Of a stretch of 19,203 nt of DNA, positions 1 to 7,595 are shown piece after piece. The DNA lies in the NCBI GenBank assembly GCA_031552355.1, contig JAVBMO010000050.1, positions 1 to 19,203 of the forward strand, read 5' to 3'. The notes beneath the pieces were generated by a model. That model ran no database searches and had not been told where the DNA came from. It saw only the letters and a list, made by a program, of their open reading frames with translations. Both the position numbers and the translations under genes were made by a program. This DNA is from JAVBMO01 sp031552355. Lineage in GTDB: Bacteria > Bacteroidota > Bacteroidia > Bacteroidales > P3. Position 1 is the first letter of the stretch; every line of letters starts with the position of its first letter.

Positions 1-101
1 AATAAATTAGAAAAGTTCAAAAGAAAAGACAATGCGAAGAAAAGGATGTATTTCCTTGAAAATATTACAATTACTTTCTGTAAAAGGTTTGCAAAGTTCA
101 T
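1..101 (-). CDS. 5' end of a second surface-protein paralog (partial, runs off the window)
   Basis: The minus strand opens with ATG at 101-99 and encodes 33 complete codons up to the window edge. They form a signal peptide: a short N-terminus, basic residues (K9, then R16-K17), then a hydrophobic run. The translation is identical to the first 33 residues of the complete gene at 146-3139, and the DNA is identical over 106 bases (1-106 against 3039-3144). It starts 44 bases beyond the stop of that gene, on the same strand, with its own TACATTTG -7 element and a GGAAGGAA purine tract before the ATG. I infer a tandem paralog exported by Sec and probably by the type IX system, like its neighbour. 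Nothing beyond the signal peptide is visible, so the mature protein could differ entirely. A contig that ends inside a repeat would also look like this. Confidence 0.7.
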   Translation of the reverse strand, partial: MNFANLLQKVIVIFSRKYILFFALSFLLNFSNL

Positions 102-129
102 TAAAAATTCCTTCCTTTGAAATAATCAA

Positions 130-137
130 CAAATGTA
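130..137 (-). promoter_or_regulatory. -7 element TACATTTG of the partial paralog
   Basis: On the minus strand the bases read TACATTTG, matching the Bacteroidota -7 consensus TAnnTTTG. It lies 28 bases before the ATG at 101, just after the stop of the upstream gene (146-148). The same block (CAACAAATGTAGGAA on the plus strand) recurs with two changes before the other paralog at the same distance. I see no TTG at the usual 19-21 base spacing. Confidence 0.5.
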
Positions 138-145
138 GGAAATTT

Positions 146-3139
146 TTATCGTACAATATTAATAATTCCTGTTTTTTCAAGTGTAATATCCGGCGCTGTT
201 TCTGAATGATATTCTATCATGTAAACATAAGCACCTATGGGAACAAGCAAACCTTTTGAATCCCGTCCATCCCATTGGAAATTTATGTCGGAACTTTTAT
301 ATACCAATCCACCCCAACGATTGTAAATAAATATTTTTAAATCTTTCACATTGCGTTTTCTGCCTATTGAAAAATAATTATTAGTTTCTTTTTCAGGTGT
401 AAAAGCATTAGGAAAATCCAAATCGACAGAATGATCAACAAAAGGTGGAATTACATGCAATATAAGTTGAATTGTTGAATCACAGCCCCATTGGTTTTCT
501 AAATTTTGCTCAAATGTTAATATTCCCCGTTCTGTTTGAATCGGAATTTCGAATCCGTTTTCATTGTAAGACTCACTGATAGTAATAGAGTCTTCAAGTG
601 TAATTGAATGAGAAGGGTTAATTGTTAAATTCAAATAGACAATACTATCGCAACCATGTACAGAAGTTAAATAATTCGCATAATTACCACTTTGAGTATA
701 AATTTCATTATTCCAATTATATGAATTACATGCAGTAATTGTGAAAGTTGAATCATAAGAGGGGTGTATAATAAGGTTTAATTTGATCACACTATCACAA
801 CCAGCAATAGTTGTTAGTTTTTTTGTATAAATACCACTTTCTCTATAAGTTGTATCTATAAATTCATAATAATCACAGGGTTGTTCATTTAACTCTGTTA
901 AATATGTGGGATGCACAGTTAATTTTAAATCCACAATGCTATCATAACCAAAAACAGAATATAAATTCTGTTGAAAATGAAAAATACCTGCTACAGCTGT
1001 ACTGTCTGTTGGTAAATTAAAACCATATTCAATATATGGTTGATTTTGACAAATAGATGCAGTTATGTTAAAAACTTTTGTAATAGGATATATTAATGTA
1101 TTATTATTGGTGTCGCATTCTATTTGACTCCCATGAGCAAATTCTATCCCATTGTCATTCACTGCGAAAATCATATTTTTTATGGGCAAAAAACTGTTAA
1201 GTTCATTCATTTTAAAAGACAATGAATGATTTATGTGGTTATTTGCTTTAATTGATTTATGTATAGTATCTCTTTTTAGAATATGATCTCTAAACGTATC
1301 TTTATAAACAGTAATTTCCAAAGGAGGTTTCATTTCCACACTGCCTTGATTATAGACAGGTAATTTAACAAAAAAGGAATCAGAGGAAAAATAAGAAATT
1401 ACACTATCGGTAATAAAAGTTAAATCAGCTATGGAATTAAATGGTTCGCCATATTGATTAACCGGGCCAACTTGTTGTAAAAAATGGTTAAATGGTTGAT
1501 GAATAGCTCCTGTATTAGGATTTGTAAAAGTAGTTGCCGGATTAAACTGATATTTAGAGACAGTTAAATCTTCGTTAATATTAACTACATTGTAATTATA
1601 TTGATTCCATACCTTCCTTGCAGGCGCCCATGGCGTTGTAGATGATTTGAATATATTCAAAGAACCTGTAAGTGTTGAAGAGGAACCGGGAGTCCCAACA
1701 GCTATAATTTCAGCACTTCCATCAGCATCAATATCTGCAATTATGGGGTATTGCATAATGGTAACTTGACCAAATTTTAACGACGTCATTATATATACAG
1801 GAATGGTATCCACCCCTGTTATATGGCTCTTCCCACTTCCATTTACAATGAATATATTACTTTGATCGCTTATCAGTATTTCATTTATTCCATCTTGGTT
1901 AAAATCAAAAAGTGTAGCTCCGTTTGAAAAAGAATCTTCATTTGGCAAAAAATCCCATAACAATACAAAGGCTTCATTTATTTTATCATATTTATAAGCC
2001 CTAATCTTTGAATTACTCCCACTTACTCCACATTGGATCAAAATTTCCAAATCTCCATCATTATCTATATCAGCTATTAAAGGAATGCTTTTACCTGAAA
2101 AATTAGTTTGAATTTTAAAAGGTGTACTCACCCTATTATTATACACATCCCATATATAACCCGCTACTATTCCATAAGATCCAGAAACATCTCTATTACT
2201 AATAAAAACATCTAAATACCCATCATTATTAAAATCCGCAACTTGTGCATGCCCATCTTGTACAGTACTGCTAGGAGGAGTTATTGTTTTTATTAATGTA
2301 ATTGAATTACCTGTAGTCCCAAATCTATTTGTTATATTAACACTGTAGATTTCATTTCCTAAGATTAATTCCAACTTTTTGTCTCCCACTATATCCGTTG
2401 CAAATGGAGATGATAATTTATAACTTGTAACATGAGTAAAATGAGCCCAAGATGAGCCTGTATTATTTCCGCCGCTAGCCTGTGCCAATAATACACCCGT
2501 ACTTGCATCATATATTTTATCCCTTAGGTAAATCTCAGGAAAACCATCATTATTGAAATCTGCAAATCCAATATTTACAGCGAAATCTCCATAATTTAAT
2601 CCATAATCTATATTTGATACCCATACGGGAGTATTTACATTAGACGGTGTTATATCGTATGCCCTTAATTTGTAATCATAACAAGCTACTACAATTAACG
2701 CTTGTCCATTTGGAATTTTCACTAAACCATAAGCTGCAGCATCATACCCTGTTACATACTCAGGCAAAGTGATTGTATTCAAAAGATTATGGGTCTTGCC
2801 ATTAAAAACCAAAACTGTTTTTACTTTTCTAGGATCAGTATTAGATTGCAAGACAGACCCAAAACAAACTATTTCCGGAATACCATCATCATTTAAATCG
2901 CCTACTAAAGGAATATTTAATGTAGAAATAATATTGCTTGATGACCATGCCACTTTTATTCCCCATTTCATCTCGTCAGGCAATTTGGAACATTTAACAT
3001 CATAAACATTATCAGGATAATATGGATTTATTTGACCCAATAAATTAGAAAAGTTCAAAAGAAAAGACAATGCGAAGAAAAGGATGTATTTCCTTGAAAA
3101 TATTACAATTACTTTCTGTAAAAGGTTTGCAAAGTTCAT
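146..3139 (-). CDS. Secreted FG-GAP-repeat surface protein with type IX (type B) sorting domain
   Basis: A 997-residue protein counted from ATG 3139. An in-frame GTG at 3154 would add five residues, but the ATG is preferred because the partial paralog has the same ATG with a purine tract (GGAAGGAA) before it. Domains: signal peptide about 1-35; an FG-GAP/VCBS-like beta-propeller region with six acidic calcium-loop motifs (DLNDDG 81, DFNNDG 194 and 302, DIDNDG 357, DFNQDG 412, DIDADG 468); a linker with the VWNQYNYN motif near 511; four modules of about 45-55 residues (about 695-900), the middle two with clear GCDS...LNL patterns; and a C-terminal domain from about 905 with PNAFTP, YNRWGGLVY, WDGRDSKG and IGAYVYMIEY. 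That last block is the type B sorting domain of type IX secretion cargo. The protein is therefore probably exported and displayed or released. Ligand unknown. Its codons look more AT-rich than those of the central genes. Confidence 0.88.
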   Translation of the reverse strand: MNFANLLQKVIVIFSRKYILFFALSFLLNFSNLLGQINPYYPDNVYDVKCSKLPDEMKWGIKVAWSSSNIISTLNIPLVGDLNDDGIPEIVCFGSVLQSNTDPRKVKTVLVFNGKTHNLLNTITLPEYVTGYDAAAYGLVKIPNGQALIVVACYDYKLRAYDITPSNVNTPVWVSNIDYGLNYGDFAVNIGFADFNNDGFPEIYLRDKIYDASTGVLLAQASGGNNTGSSWAHFTHVTSYKLSSPFATDIVGDKKLELILGNEIYSVNITNRFGTTGNSITLIKTITPPSSTVQDGHAQVADFNNDGYLDVFISNRDVSGSYGIVAGYIWDVYNNRVSTPFKIQTNFSGKSIPLIADIDNDGDLEILIQCGVSGSNSKIRAYKYDKINEAFVLLWDFLPNEDSFSNGATLFDFNQDGINEILISDQSNIFIVNGSGKSHITGVDTIPVYIMTSLKFGQVTIMQYPIIADIDADGSAEIIAVGTPGSSSTLTGSLNIFKSSTTPWAPARKVWNQYNYNVVNINEDLTVSKYQFNPATTFTNPNTGAIHQPFNHFLQQVGPVNQYGEPFNSIADLTFITDSVISYFSSDSFFVKLPVYNQGSVEMKPPLEITVYKDTFRDHILKRDTIHKSIKANNHINHSLSFKMNELNSFLPIKNMIFAVNDNGIEFAHGSQIECDTNNNTLIYPITKVFNITASICQNQPYIEYGFNLPTDSTAVAGIFHFQQNLYSVFGYDSIVDLKLTVHPTYLTELNEQPCDYYEFIDTTYRESGIYTKKLTTIAGCDSVIKLNLIIHPSYDSTFTITACNSYNWNNEIYTQSGNYANYLTSVHGCDSIVYLNLTINPSHSITLEDSITISESYNENGFEIPIQTERGILTFEQNLENQWGCDSTIQLILHVIPPFVDHSVDLDFPNAFTPEKETNNYFSIGRKRNVKDLKIFIYNRWGGLVYKSSDINFQWDGRDSKGLLVPIGAYVYMIEYHSETAPDITLEKTGIINIVR

Positions 3140-3178
3140 TAAAATTCCTTCCACTCATTATAATCAGCAAATATAGGA
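3039..3178 (-). repeat. Direct repeat copy 2: shared signal-peptide, start and promoter block
   Basis: Partner of the repeat at 1-140. It covers the first 33 codons of the complete surface protein, its start, the GGAAGGAA tract and the TATATTTG -7 element. Identity is total over 3039-3144 and then patchy but aligned to about 3178. Orientation is the same, so recombination between the copies would delete or duplicate the unit between them, about 3.04 kb. Confidence 0.9.
3168..3175 (-). promoter_or_regulatory. -7 element TATATTTG of the surface-protein gene
   Basis: The minus strand reads TATATTTG, an exact match to TAnnTTTG, 28 bases before ATG 3139. It is conserved in the neighbouring paralog at the same distance, which supports function. 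No TTG is visible at -33 spacing. Confidence 0.55.
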
Positions 3179-3216
3179 ATTTATTTTAATTTGTATAAAT
3201 TTTTGACACATAAAAG

Positions 3217-3240
3217 AAAGCTTTTAAAGAATTAAGCTTG
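3217..3240 (-). terminator. Weak hairpin after the radical SAM gene
   Basis: Two AAGCTT palindromes (3218-3223 and 3234-3239) can pair into a 6-bp stem. On the minus strand this is followed by TTTCTTTT. It overlaps the stop of the gene ending at 3232. The stem is short, so this is only a possible terminator. Confidence 0.25.
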
Positions 3241-4893
3241 AATATACCTGTATTGTTTTCGTCCTTCAGGCAAAAATAAAGTCAATAAATATTGATTTTC
3301 ACACACTAAATCAATTCTTGCTTGTTTTTTCACAGAGTATGCCGTAAGCTGGGTCTGTTCTAAGAACAATTTATCTTTGCTAATGGCCATTAAGAGGCGT
3401 TTTCGTTCTTTTTTGTCTAAAGCATCTTTCCAAAAGGAAGAAGCCGGCCGAATGCTAAAATTGTCATAATAGTCATTTCGTAAATATTCGAACAAATCGA
3501 CTTCCTTTGATAAAAGAAAATCGTTCAAACAGGCATACGATTCTTCCAAAGAAGCCTGCTTAGGTTTGTTTTTTTCTGAGAAATCAGCCAATTCTGCAAA
3601 AAACTCAAAATAATGATGAGCAAAAACCGTGTCAAACACTTCATTTAAAGTTCTTTTAAAACGTCCTGTGTTCCAATATTTATCAATAACGTGCTCTATT
3701 TTACGGATTTTGTCTAACTCTTCAGCCGTTATGTCGTTATTGGAAATTACTTCATACGGCGCCTTTTCGTGATACAAATAGCCATATTTTTCGGCATTCT
3801 TACGAAGGCTTGTCCCTCGCAACATTTTCAAAAATCCTAATTGTAACTCTTTGGCACGAAAAGCAAAAACATCGTTCAAAGACTGCGCAAACCTTTGATA
3901 GTTTTCGTGTGGAAGTCCTGCTATAAGGTCTAAATGCAAATCTATTTTCCCTCCATCCATCAAACGACGGATATTCCGAGAAATCAAAGCAAAATCCTGT
4001 TTGCGGTTTACGGCTTCGTTACTGGGTTCATGAGTTGACTGAATCCCAATTTCGAAGCGAAAAAACTTTTCCGGCAAACGATTATTCAGATAATCAATCA
4101 TTTCGTCGGTCAATAAATCGGCATAAACTTCGAATTGACAACTCAATCCCGGATGGTAATTATCTATTAAAAAGTCAAAAACATAGTGGGTTTTATCCCA
4201 ATTCAGGTTGAATGTGCGGTCGAGGAATTTGATTTGTTTTGCACCGGATTCAACAAGGTATTTCAGATTTTCTTTCACGTGGTTTTCAGGGAAATACCGA
4301 ATTCCTTTTTCCAAAGAGGAAAGGCAATAGGCGCATTGATAAGGACATCCCCGCGAAGTTTCAAAATAGACCAAACGATTTTTACAATTTTCTGTATCTT
4401 CCGGCAATTGGTATGGTGACGGCAATTCCGACAAACGTTGCAAATCAGCTTTGACAACTTCTGTGCTTATTTCCTTTTGTGAAGAAACTCCGGCAATGGA
4501 TAGCTTTTCGCCTTTTTCCAAAGATTGCAAAAGTTCGCCCAAAACGAACTCCCCTTCACCGCTAATAACATAATCTACAGGCCAATTTTTCAGAAAGTAT
4601 TCTGGTTCATAAGTGACTTCAGGGCCACCTAACAAAATAATTAAATCAGGGTTTTTAGCCCGCAAAGAAATTACCAAATCTTTTATTTTCTCTACATTCC
4701 AGATATAAACTCCCAAACCCACACATTGGCAACCTGAAATCAAAATATCATCGGCAACGTTTTCTATATTTTCTTTAATAGTATATTCCTTGAATTGAAT
4801 ATCAAAAAAATCTTTATTTGCTACATACAACCAACGCAAAGCCAGCGAAGTATGAATATATTTTGCATTAAGAGTGGCTAAAAGCGTTTTCAC
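3232..4893 (-). CDS. B12-binding domain radical SAM protein, DUF4080 type
   Basis: 553 residues. The start is GTG at 4893-4891; an overlapping ATG at 4895 is out of frame and meets TGA at once. The family opening (TLNAKYIHTSLALRWLY) fits this GTG. Residues about 1-150 look like the Rossmann-type cobalamin-binding domain, with LLGGPEV at 87-93 and SGEGEF at 111-116, but I see no DxHxxG base-off motif. The radical SAM core follows with the cluster ligands C183, C187 and C190 (CPYQCAYC), then ETSRGCP context and a TIM-barrel stretch with FEIGIQS and DLIAGLPHE. The C-terminal 170 or so residues match the DUF4080 tail. It presumably binds a 4Fe-4S cluster and S-adenosylmethionine in the cytoplasm. 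The substrate is unknown to me, and no obvious partner gene lies next to it. Confidence 0.88.
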   Translation of the reverse strand: MKTLLATLNAKYIHTSLALRWLYVANKDFFDIQFKEYTIKENIENVADDILISGCQCVGLGVYIWNVEKIKDLVISLRAKNPDLIILLGGPEVTYEPEYFLKNWPVDYVISGEGEFVLGELLQSLEKGEKLSIAGVSSQKEISTEVVKADLQRLSELPSPYQLPEDTENCKNRLVYFETSRGCPYQCAYCLSSLEKGIRYFPENHVKENLKYLVESGAKQIKFLDRTFNLNWDKTHYVFDFLIDNYHPGLSCQFEVYADLLTDEMIDYLNNRLPEKFFRFEIGIQSTHEPSNEAVNRKQDFALISRNIRRLMDGGKIDLHLDLIAGLPHENYQRFAQSLNDVFAFRAKELQLGFLKMLRGTSLRKNAEKYGYLYHEKAPYEVISNNDITAEELDKIRKIEHVIDKYWNTGRFKRTLNEVFDTVFAHHYFEFFAELADFSEKNKPKQASLEESYACLNDFLLSKEVDLFEYLRNDYYDNFSIRPASSFWKDALDKKERKRLLMAISKDKLFLEQTQLTAYSVKKQARIDLVCENQYLLTLFLPEGRKQYRYIQA

Positions 4894-4930
4894 ATTTAAT
4901 TAGGAATTACAAATTAGGAATTAGGAATTA
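4894..4930. repeat. AT-rich intergenic repeat with AATTAGGAATTA units
   Basis: AATTAGGAATTA occurs at 4898-4909 and again, followed by a further TAGGAATTA, at 4912-4930. The 16-mer ATTTAATTAGGAATTA at 4894-4909 recurs exactly at 10162-10177, also intergenic. It lies just upstream of the radical SAM start. It looks like a short dispersed intergenic element. Confidence 0.55.
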
Positions 4931-4980
4931 AGCAGCCATAAGAGGAAAAAGATTCAGAACTCTGTTCATTATTAAAAAAC

Positions 4981-5039
4981 AGTTTCACATTTTTCGGCTG
5001 TTTCATTTTCCACTTTCAATTCTCCATTTTCACTTAAAA
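4981..5039 (-). repeat. Degenerate dispersed intergenic repeat
   Basis: The minus strand carries GAATTGAAAGTGGAAAATG followed by AAACAG. A related series, GAATTGAGAGATGGAAAATG with AATGAAACAG a few bases on, lies on the plus strand at 13064-13097. Both are between genes. No coding potential is seen. Confidence 0.4.
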
Positions 5040-6002
5040 TCATGGTTTATAGAAAGTCCGTTTTTTTTCTTTGTATTTATTTTCTTTTACCTGTTTTTCG
5101 TGCGAAGCCGTTTTTACATTTTCCAATAACTTCCATTTGCCGTTTTCAAAGAAATAGCCCGATTCCGACCCCGAAGGAAAATAGTATTGAAAAACGCCTG
5201 TCATGCCTTCGTGCATGGGTTCCAAGACATCAAAAACAATCATTTCTTTTTCCTCCTCGTGGGTTACAAATTCCACCGGCTTGTTTTTCCCCCGTTCTTT
5301 CTCCACAAATACATGATATTGTTTGTCGTAGCGAAGCAGCATTGTGGTTTGTTTACTGTATTCAAACACAATCCTGCGTCGATTTTTTTCTTTATAAAAT
5401 AGGGTTTGGCCGAAAAGTGGTGTGGTAGAACTGCCTTTAAAATAAACCGTTTCAATGACTTTTCTCTGTTTCACAAGATTATTTCCCGACCAACCCAGCA
5501 AAGTGTAGTAATTTTTCCCTTTCCACTCTTTTACAATCAAATCATAATAAACCACGCCATACCAATTTGTGTAACTCAGCGAAGCATCTTCTGCACTATA
5601 AATTTCCGGCGAACGATCTTGCAATTGATACACGTCATATTCGTTGGTTTTTTCATTCAAAACCTGCATAAAACCAAAGCAATCATATTCGCCTTCATCG
5701 CGCACAATAGCCCAAGTAAAAACCTTGAATTTATTGTCCGAAGCCTTCAAAACCGAAACACCTTTCAAATCTTTCCAGTCGAAAGTAAAAGATTTGGGCT
5801 CTGCAAGAGCTTCATTCAGAAGGGAAATATAAAGTTCATTGGCGTTGAAACGTTCGTTGTCGGTTTGGGCGCCAAAAGCAAGTTCCGACAATTTATTCAA
5901 TTCTTCGACATAATAGGCCATTTGCTTTTTATTCTGGGCTTGAAGTGCCATAGAGCCCAACAATGCCAAGGCCAAGAAAAAAGTATTTAGTATCCGTTTC
6001 AT
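5040..6002 (-). CDS. Unrecognised secreted protein
   Basis: 320 residues with a classic signal peptide (MKRILNTFFLALALLGSMALQA, probable cut after A22). I do not recognise a named domain. The mature part is rich in aromatic residues and beta-type segments (for example WYGVVYYDLIVKEWKGKNYYTLLGW near 167-191) and ends in a strongly basic tail with KYKEKKRTFYKP. There are no further membrane segments and no sorting domain, so it is probably periplasmic, or exported by a route I cannot see. It reads as a conserved-hypothetical of Bacteroidota type. It is divergent from the acyl-CoA reductase gene: 73 bases separate the two ATGs. A near-consensus TATTTTTC at 6030-6037 (minus) could be its -7 element. 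Downstream, 146 bases of repeat-like DNA separate it from the radical SAM gene, so co-transcription is uncertain. Confidence 0.8.
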   Translation of the reverse strand: MKRILNTFFLALALLGSMALQAQNKKQMAYYVEELNKLSELAFGAQTDNERFNANELYISLLNEALAEPKSFTFDWKDLKGVSVLKASDNKFKVFTWAIVRDEGEYDCFGFMQVLNEKTNEYDVYQLQDRSPEIYSAEDASLSYTNWYGVVYYDLIVKEWKGKNYYTLLGWSGNNLVKQRKVIETVYFKGSSTTPLFGQTLFYKEKNRRRIVFEYSKQTTMLLRYDKQYHVFVEKERGKNKPVEFVTHEEEKEMIVFDVLEPMHEGMTGVFQYYFPSGSESGYFFENGKWKLLENVKTASHEKQVKENKYKEKKRTFYKP

Positions 6003-6040
6003 ATTAAAATTCGAATTTAGAAGAAGAACGAAAAATATTG

Positions 6041-6048
6041 TAATTTTG
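6041..6048 (+). promoter_or_regulatory. -7 element TAATTTTG of the acyl-CoA reductase gene
   Basis: An exact TAnnTTTG match 27 bases before ATG 6076. It adjoins the near-match of the divergent gene at 6030-6037, so the two promoters would lie almost back to back. No TTG at the -33 spacing, only TTTAG. Confidence 0.5.
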
Positions 6049-6075
6049 TTTTCCTTTACAAAAGTATCAAATATA

Positions 6076-7098
6076 ATGCAATTAGAACAAAGAATCAGCG
6101 CCTTTGTGGATTTAGGGAGTCATCTTTTGTCCAAAAACGATGAATTGGACAAAATTATTGAGTTAAGTACACAAACCAACGCTTGGTTTACCAAAGAAAA
6201 TATAAAAAAATCGTTGCAGGCTTTGGCGCAAAATCTTAAACGAGAATCGTTGGAAACGTGGACAGCCCCATACCAGCAACATCTCAATACCTATACTTCT
6301 TCCAAAACCGTTGCCATGATTCCTGCCGGAAATATTCCTTTGGTGGGCTTTCATGATTTTTTGGCGGCGCTTATTTGTGGACATAAAGTATTGATAAAAT
6401 TATCATCGAACGACAAATACCTACTTCCTTATCTAAGCCAATATCTTACTAAGATTGAGCCCGGTTTTACGTCCTACATTTCTTATACAGAAACAAAATT
6501 GGAGAATTTCGACGCTATTATTGCCACTGGAAGCAATAATTCGGCTTTGTATTTCGATTATTATTTTAAAAATCACCCTCACATTATTCGCCGAAACAGG
6601 ACTTCGGTTGCTGTATTGTCGGGAAATGAAACAATGGACGAATTACAAAGTTTAGCCGATGACCTTTTCCAATATTTTGGGTTGGGTTGCCGGAATGTTT
6701 CCAAACTTTTTGTCCCCGATAATTACGCTTTTGATAATTTATTGAAAGCCAGTGAAAAATATTTTCCACTGGCGAATCATCATAAATTCAAAAATAATTA
6801 CGATTACCGGAAAGCCATTCTGCAAATGAATCTGATTCCATTTATCGACATGGGATTTTGTATTTTCAAAGAAGATGCTTCTTTACATTCGCCCATTGCC
6901 GTGGTGCATTACGAACATTACACAGATTTACAGGATGTGGAATTTGGGCTCAAAAATCACACAACCGAATTGCAATGTATTGTTTCTCAAAATGGATATT
7001 TACAAGAAAATTCCGTTGTTTTTGGTAAAGCTCAAAAACCGGAACTATGGGATTATGCCGACCAAATAGATACAATGGATTTCTTGTTGAAATTATAA
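6076..7098 (+). CDS. LuxC-family acyl-CoA reductase
   Basis: 340 residues from ATG 6076. An upstream in-frame TTG at 6046 would add ten residues but lies across the probable -7 element, so it is rejected. The sequence matches the LuxC / acyl-CoA reductase family, an aldehyde-dehydrogenase-like fold that reduces acyl-CoA to aldehyde with NADPH. Visible blocks: PAGNIPLVGFHDFL (83-96), ATGSNNSALYFDYYF (150-164), IIRRNRTSVAVLSG (170-183) and FGLGCRNVSKLFVP (201-214), where C205 is the likely acyl-accepting cysteine. No luxD, luxE, luxA or luxB neighbour is present, so light production is not implied. A stand-alone copy like this is common in Bacteroidota and its physiological substrate is not known to me. 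It is probably a single-gene unit: its own -7 element precedes it and a strong hairpin follows. Confidence 0.85.
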   Translation: MQLEQRISAFVDLGSHLLSKNDELDKIIELSTQTNAWFTKENIKKSLQALAQNLKRESLETWTAPYQQHLNTYTSSKTVAMIPAGNIPLVGFHDFLAALICGHKVLIKLSSNDKYLLPYLSQYLTKIEPGFTSYISYTETKLENFDAIIATGSNNSALYFDYYFKNHPHIIRRNRTSVAVLSGNETMDELQSLADDLFQYFGLGCRNVSKLFVPDNYAFDNLLKASEKYFPLANHHKFKNNYDYRKAILQMNLIPFIDMGFCIFKEDASLHSPIAVVHYEHYTDLQDVEFGLKNHTTELQCIVSQNGYLQENSVVFGKAQKPELWDYADQIDTMDFLLKL

Positions 7099-7145
7099 AA
7101 GGTGAAGCTGACTTATCTTTAAAGTAAAGGCAGTTTCACCTTTTT
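7097..7145. terminator. Bidirectional hairpin terminator between convergent genes
   Basis: AAAAGGTGAAGCTG (7097-7110) pairs with CAGTTTCACCTTTT (7131-7144) in a 14-bp stem with one G-U pair and a 20-base loop. It is followed by T on the plus strand and preceded by A, giving U-runs in both directions. It sits exactly between the convergent acyl-CoA reductase and hsp20 genes and begins within the stop codon of the former. Confidence 0.85.
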
Positions 7146-7159
7146 AATCCCCTCAAAAT

Positions 7160-7588
7160 CTATTTGATGTCAATAATTTTTGATTTTGACAAATCTTCTT
7201 TTATTTCTTTCTTGGGAATAATGACCGTCAAAACGCCATTGTGAACTTTGGCTTCAATTTTTTCTTTTTCAATATTTTCCGGTAGTTGAAGGTTCTGTTT
7301 AAACTCTGTATAAGAGAAGTCGCGCCGCAAAAAGCGTCCGTCTTCTTTTTCCTCTTTCTTTTCTTCCTTTTTTTCCACCGAAATATGCAGCACATTATTG
7401 TCGTCTATTCTCACAATAAAATCTTCTTTTGTGAGGCCCGGCGCTGCAACCTCTACCTTATATTCCGCTTCACGTTCAATAACGTTGGTAGCCGGAACGC
7501 TAGTAATAAATTTTTGAACCCAATCACTTTCCAAAAAATCGTTAAAAATGCTTGGTAGCCAAAGATTAGACTTTTTTGTTGGTAACAT
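7160..7588 (-). CDS. hsp20: Small heat-shock protein, Hsp20 / alpha-crystallin family
   Basis: 142 residues, the normal family length. The alpha-crystallin domain runs from about 34 to 127, with YKVEVAAPGLTKEDF (43-57), a highly charged Lys/Glu segment (73-83) and the conserved NGVLTVIIPK (117-126). The C-terminal I-x-I anchor is I139-D140-I141. It is an ATP-independent holdase that binds unfolding proteins as oligomers in the cytoplasm. The ATG is preceded by AAGGAGG with a 7-base gap, a full Shine-Dalgarno sequence, which is unusual for this phylum. A near -7 element (AATCTTTG, minus strand, 7638-7645) lies about 50 bases upstream of the start. I see no CIRCE-type inverted repeat. It is monocistronic, convergent with the gene before it and divergent from holB. 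Confidence 0.93.
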   Translation of the reverse strand: MLPTKKSNLWLPSIFNDFLESDWVQKFITSVPATNVIEREAEYKVEVAAPGLTKEDFIVRIDDNNVLHISVEKKEEKKEEKEDGRFLRRDFSYTEFKQNLQLPENIEKEKIEAKVHNGVLTVIIPKKEIKEDLSKSKIIDIK

Positions 7589-7595
7589 AGTTTTT

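Larger units (their letters stand above)
1..140 (-). repeat. Direct repeat copy 1: shared signal-peptide, start and promoter block
   Basis: Bases 1-106 are identical to 3039-3144. After a one-base indel, TTCCTTCC (108-115) is also shared. A diverged spacer of 11-12 bases follows, and then the promoter block 127-140 matches 3165-3178 with two substitutions. The indels compensate, so the -7 element sits at the same distance from the ATG in both copies. The left limit is unknown because the repeat reaches the window edge. Confidence 0.9.

Noticed and set aside
3137..3154. GTG start at 3154 for the surface protein
   Set aside because: It would add only five residues; the ATG at 3139 is preceded by GGAAGGAA and is conserved in the paralog at 101, while the GTG lies in the diverged spacer.
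5406..5990. 194-codon open frame on the plus strand
   Set aside because: It is antisense to the secreted protein at 5040-6002, has no family resemblance, and its composition follows from the opposite strand.
6046..6078. TTG start at 6046 for the acyl-CoA reductase
   Set aside because: It overlaps the exact TAATTTTG -7 element, and family members start near the ATG at 6076.
6076..7098. A bioluminescence locus
   Set aside because: Only a LuxC-type reductase is present; no luciferase or other lux genes are nearby.
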